This document shows, piece after piece, positions 31,210-32,523 of a stretch of 32,523 nucleotides of DNA. The position numbers and the translations under genes are program-made. Where the stretch lies: the NCBI RefSeq assembly GCF_000687165.1, contig NZ_JMKU01000037.1:1-32523 (forward strand). The letters run 5' to 3'. The notes under the pieces are model-generated. The model saw only the letters and a list, made by a program, of their open reading frames with translations, had not been told where the DNA came from and did no database searches. The DNA is from Paracidovorax oryzae ATCC 19882 (GTDB lineage: Bacteria; Pseudomonadota; Gammaproteobacteria; Burkholderiales; Burkholderiaceae_C). The number at the start of each line of letters is the position of its first letter. The stretch's first letter is position 1.

Positions 31210-31718
31210 TGCAGGGCGAAGACAGCGGCGCGCTCGCGCTGCGCATCATGGATTTCCTGCGGGGCATCGGCCTGCCGGTGCGCGAGGCGCCGCTGCCGGA
31301 CGGCTCCTTCCTGCCCGGCGTTCGCATCGAGCGCGGCGGACTCTGCGTGGACCGTGTGCGGCTGGCGTGGCCGGGCGACCTGCTGCACGAGGCGGGCCAC
31401 CTGGCGGTGGTGCCTGCCGCGCTGCGCGCGGGCATGGACGACGCCCTGCAGAACCTGCCGGCAGTGGAGCACGGCGGCGAGATCGAGGCCACGGCCTGGG
31501 CCTGGGCGGCCTCCTGCCACCTCGGGCTGGATGCGGCCGTGCTGTTCCACGATGGCGGCTACCACGGTCAGGCGCAGAGCCTGCGCCTGACCTTCGGCAT
31601 GGGCGTGTATCTTGGCCTGGCGGGGCTTGCCGCGACAGGCATGGCGCTGACGCCCGTGCAGGCCTCGGCGCAGGGAGGCGAGCCCTACCCGCGCATGCAG
31701 GTCTGGCTGCGCCCCTGA
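31209..31718 (+). CDS. Hypothetical HEXXH-motif protein
   Basis: This 169-residue protein has LLHEAGHLAVVPAALR with His60, Glu61 and His64 as a zinc-peptidase HEXXH motif, and Glu91 and Glu93 as candidate third ligands. A hydrophobic helix near residues 128-148 (GMGVYLGLAGLAATGMAL) could be a membrane segment. No family was recognised. Its start overlaps the MFS-PlsC stop, so it is cotranscribed with that gene and may serve in the same lipid unit. Confidence 0.75.
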   Translation: MQGEDSGALALRIMDFLRGIGLPVREAPLPDGSFLPGVRIERGGLCVDRVRLAWPGDLLHEAGHLAVVPAALRAGMDDALQNLPAVEHGGEIEATAWAWAASCHLGLDAAVLFHDGGYHGQAQSLRLTFGMGVYLGLAGLAATGMALTPVQASAQGGEPYPRMQVWLRP

Positions 31719-31731
31719 GCCGGGCTGTCCA

Positions 31732-32523
31732 TCAGAAGGTTTCCCAGTCGTCGTTGTTCTGGCTGGATGACCGGGCGGGTGCCGGGGCTGCGGTCTGCGC
31801 CGGAGGCAGCGCGGGGCGTGCGGCCCCTGCTGCCGTGGCGTGCGCCGGTGCGGGATGCTTCGGTGCCGCAGCGATGCCGGGTGCGGTGCGCGGGCTTGCG
31901 GCAGGCGCCTTGGCGTGCTGCAGCGCCGCGGACGCTGCGCGCGCGGTGTCGCGGCTGCGGGACTGTGCCTGGGCGATGACGGCCTGCGAGGCGTTGGCAT
32001 CGACCTGGAAGACGCTGACGAGCTGCACGAGGCGGGCGGCCTGGGAGTTGAGGCTGTCGGCGGCGGCGGCGGATTCCTCGACGAGTGCGGCGTTCTGCTG
32101 GGTGACCTGGTCGAGCTGGTTGACGGCATCGCTCACCTGGGAGATGCCCTGTTCCTGCTCGTGGGTGGCCGCGCCGATCTCGGCGATCAGGTCGGCGACG
32201 CGGCGGGCCTGCTCGACGATCTCTCCCATGGTGGAGCCGGCCTCGCCCACGAGCTGCGATCCGGTCTCGACCTTGGAGACGCTCTCGCCGATGAGGGCCT
32301 TGATCTCCTTGGCGGCCTGGGCGGAGCGCTGCGCGAGGGTGCGCACTTCGGAGGCGACGACGGCAAAGCCGCGGCCCTGCTCGCCGGCGCGGGCGGCCTC
32401 GACGGCGGCGTTGAGTGCGAGGATGTTGGTCTGGAAGGCGATGGAGTCGATGACGCCGATGATGTCGCCGATTTTGCGGGAGGAGTCGGTGATGTCCTGC
32501 ATGGTGCGCACGACGTTGCCGAC
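31732..32523 (-). CDS. Methyl-accepting chemotaxis protein, C-terminal part (cut by window edge)
   Basis: The visible 263 residues are the C-terminal signalling domain of a chemoreceptor. The hairpin tip contains [20 protein letters not shown] and [20 protein letters not shown], which contacts CheA and CheW. A Pro/Ala-rich flexible linker about 85 residues long follows and ends DDWETF, resembling the NWETF pentapeptide that tethers CheR and CheB. The ligand-binding and membrane part lies beyond the window. The gene converges with the HEXXH gene. Confidence 0.95.
   Translation of the reverse strand, partial: VGNVVRTMQDITDSSRKIGDIIGVIDSIAFQTNILALNAAVEAARAGEQGRGFAVVASEVRTLAQRSAQAAKEIKALIGESVSKVETGSQLVGEAGSTMGEIVEQARRVADLIAEIGAATHEQEQGISQVSDAVNQLDQVTQQNAALVEESAAAADSLNSQAARLVQLVSVFQVDANASQAVIAQAQSRSRDTARAASAALQHAKAPAASPRTAPGIAAAPKHPAPAHATAAGAARPALPPAQTAAPAPARSSSQNNDDWETF

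Overview
The window looks like chromosome from a high-GC betaproteobacterium of the Comamonadaceae, most like Acidovorax or Paracidovorax. This is judged from the GC-rich coding bias, a PhaM-type granule protein, a Bug-type (TctC) binding protein, an HU protein with a histone-H1-like tail, a tandem glycine riboswitch and a GC-rich dispersed repeat. No rRNA, tRNA or CRISPR array was seen. No database search could be run, so all family calls rest on motifs read by eye.

Layout. (1) 1-1416: the end of an IS30-family element and an AT-richer orphan membrane protein, an island-like edge. (2) 1462-3063 (minus): an iron-sulfur bacterial photolyase of the PhrB type. (3) 3135-9298 (plus): a TPP riboswitch followed by six tightly coupled genes: a LuxE-like acyl-protein synthetase, a LuxC-like acyl reductase, an ABC importer (ATPase, permease, binding protein) and a short-chain dehydrogenase. 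No luciferase is present. Together they read as import of a carboxylic acid followed by acid-to-aldehyde-to-alcohol reduction, under thiamine pyrophosphate control. I infer salvage of an oxidised thiamine moiety. (4) 9387-14595: a DUF2254 membrane protein, a tyrosine phosphatase, HU with a basic tail, PhaM and a FIST sensor protein. (5) 14612-20218 (minus): a DadA-like flavoprotein under a tandem glycine riboswitch, a two-domain CMD/AhpD-like protein, an FAD-dependent oxidoreductase and a Bug-type binding protein. (6) 20384-22030: a WXXGXW-repeat protein, then a prophage-like pair of divergent repressors (YdaS/Cro-like and S24/LexA-like) with three shared operator-like sites.

(7) 22071-27483: a probable nine-gene minus-strand operon encoding four RebB-family (R-body, Pfam 'Killing trait') paralogues, three small unknown proteins, a membrane protein and a divergent nitrilase-superfamily enzyme with an intact Glu-Lys-Cys triad. 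A divergently transcribed winged-helix/TolB-N-like regulator faces it across a region with two copies of a GTTACNGTAAC-like palindrome. This is the second candidate for an undescribed system.

(8) 27487-32523: an HTH regulator, a CREST-superfamily (ceramidase-like) membrane hydrolase, an MFS flippase fused to a PlsC acyltransferase, a small HEXXH protein, and the C-terminal part of a chemotaxis receptor running off the window.
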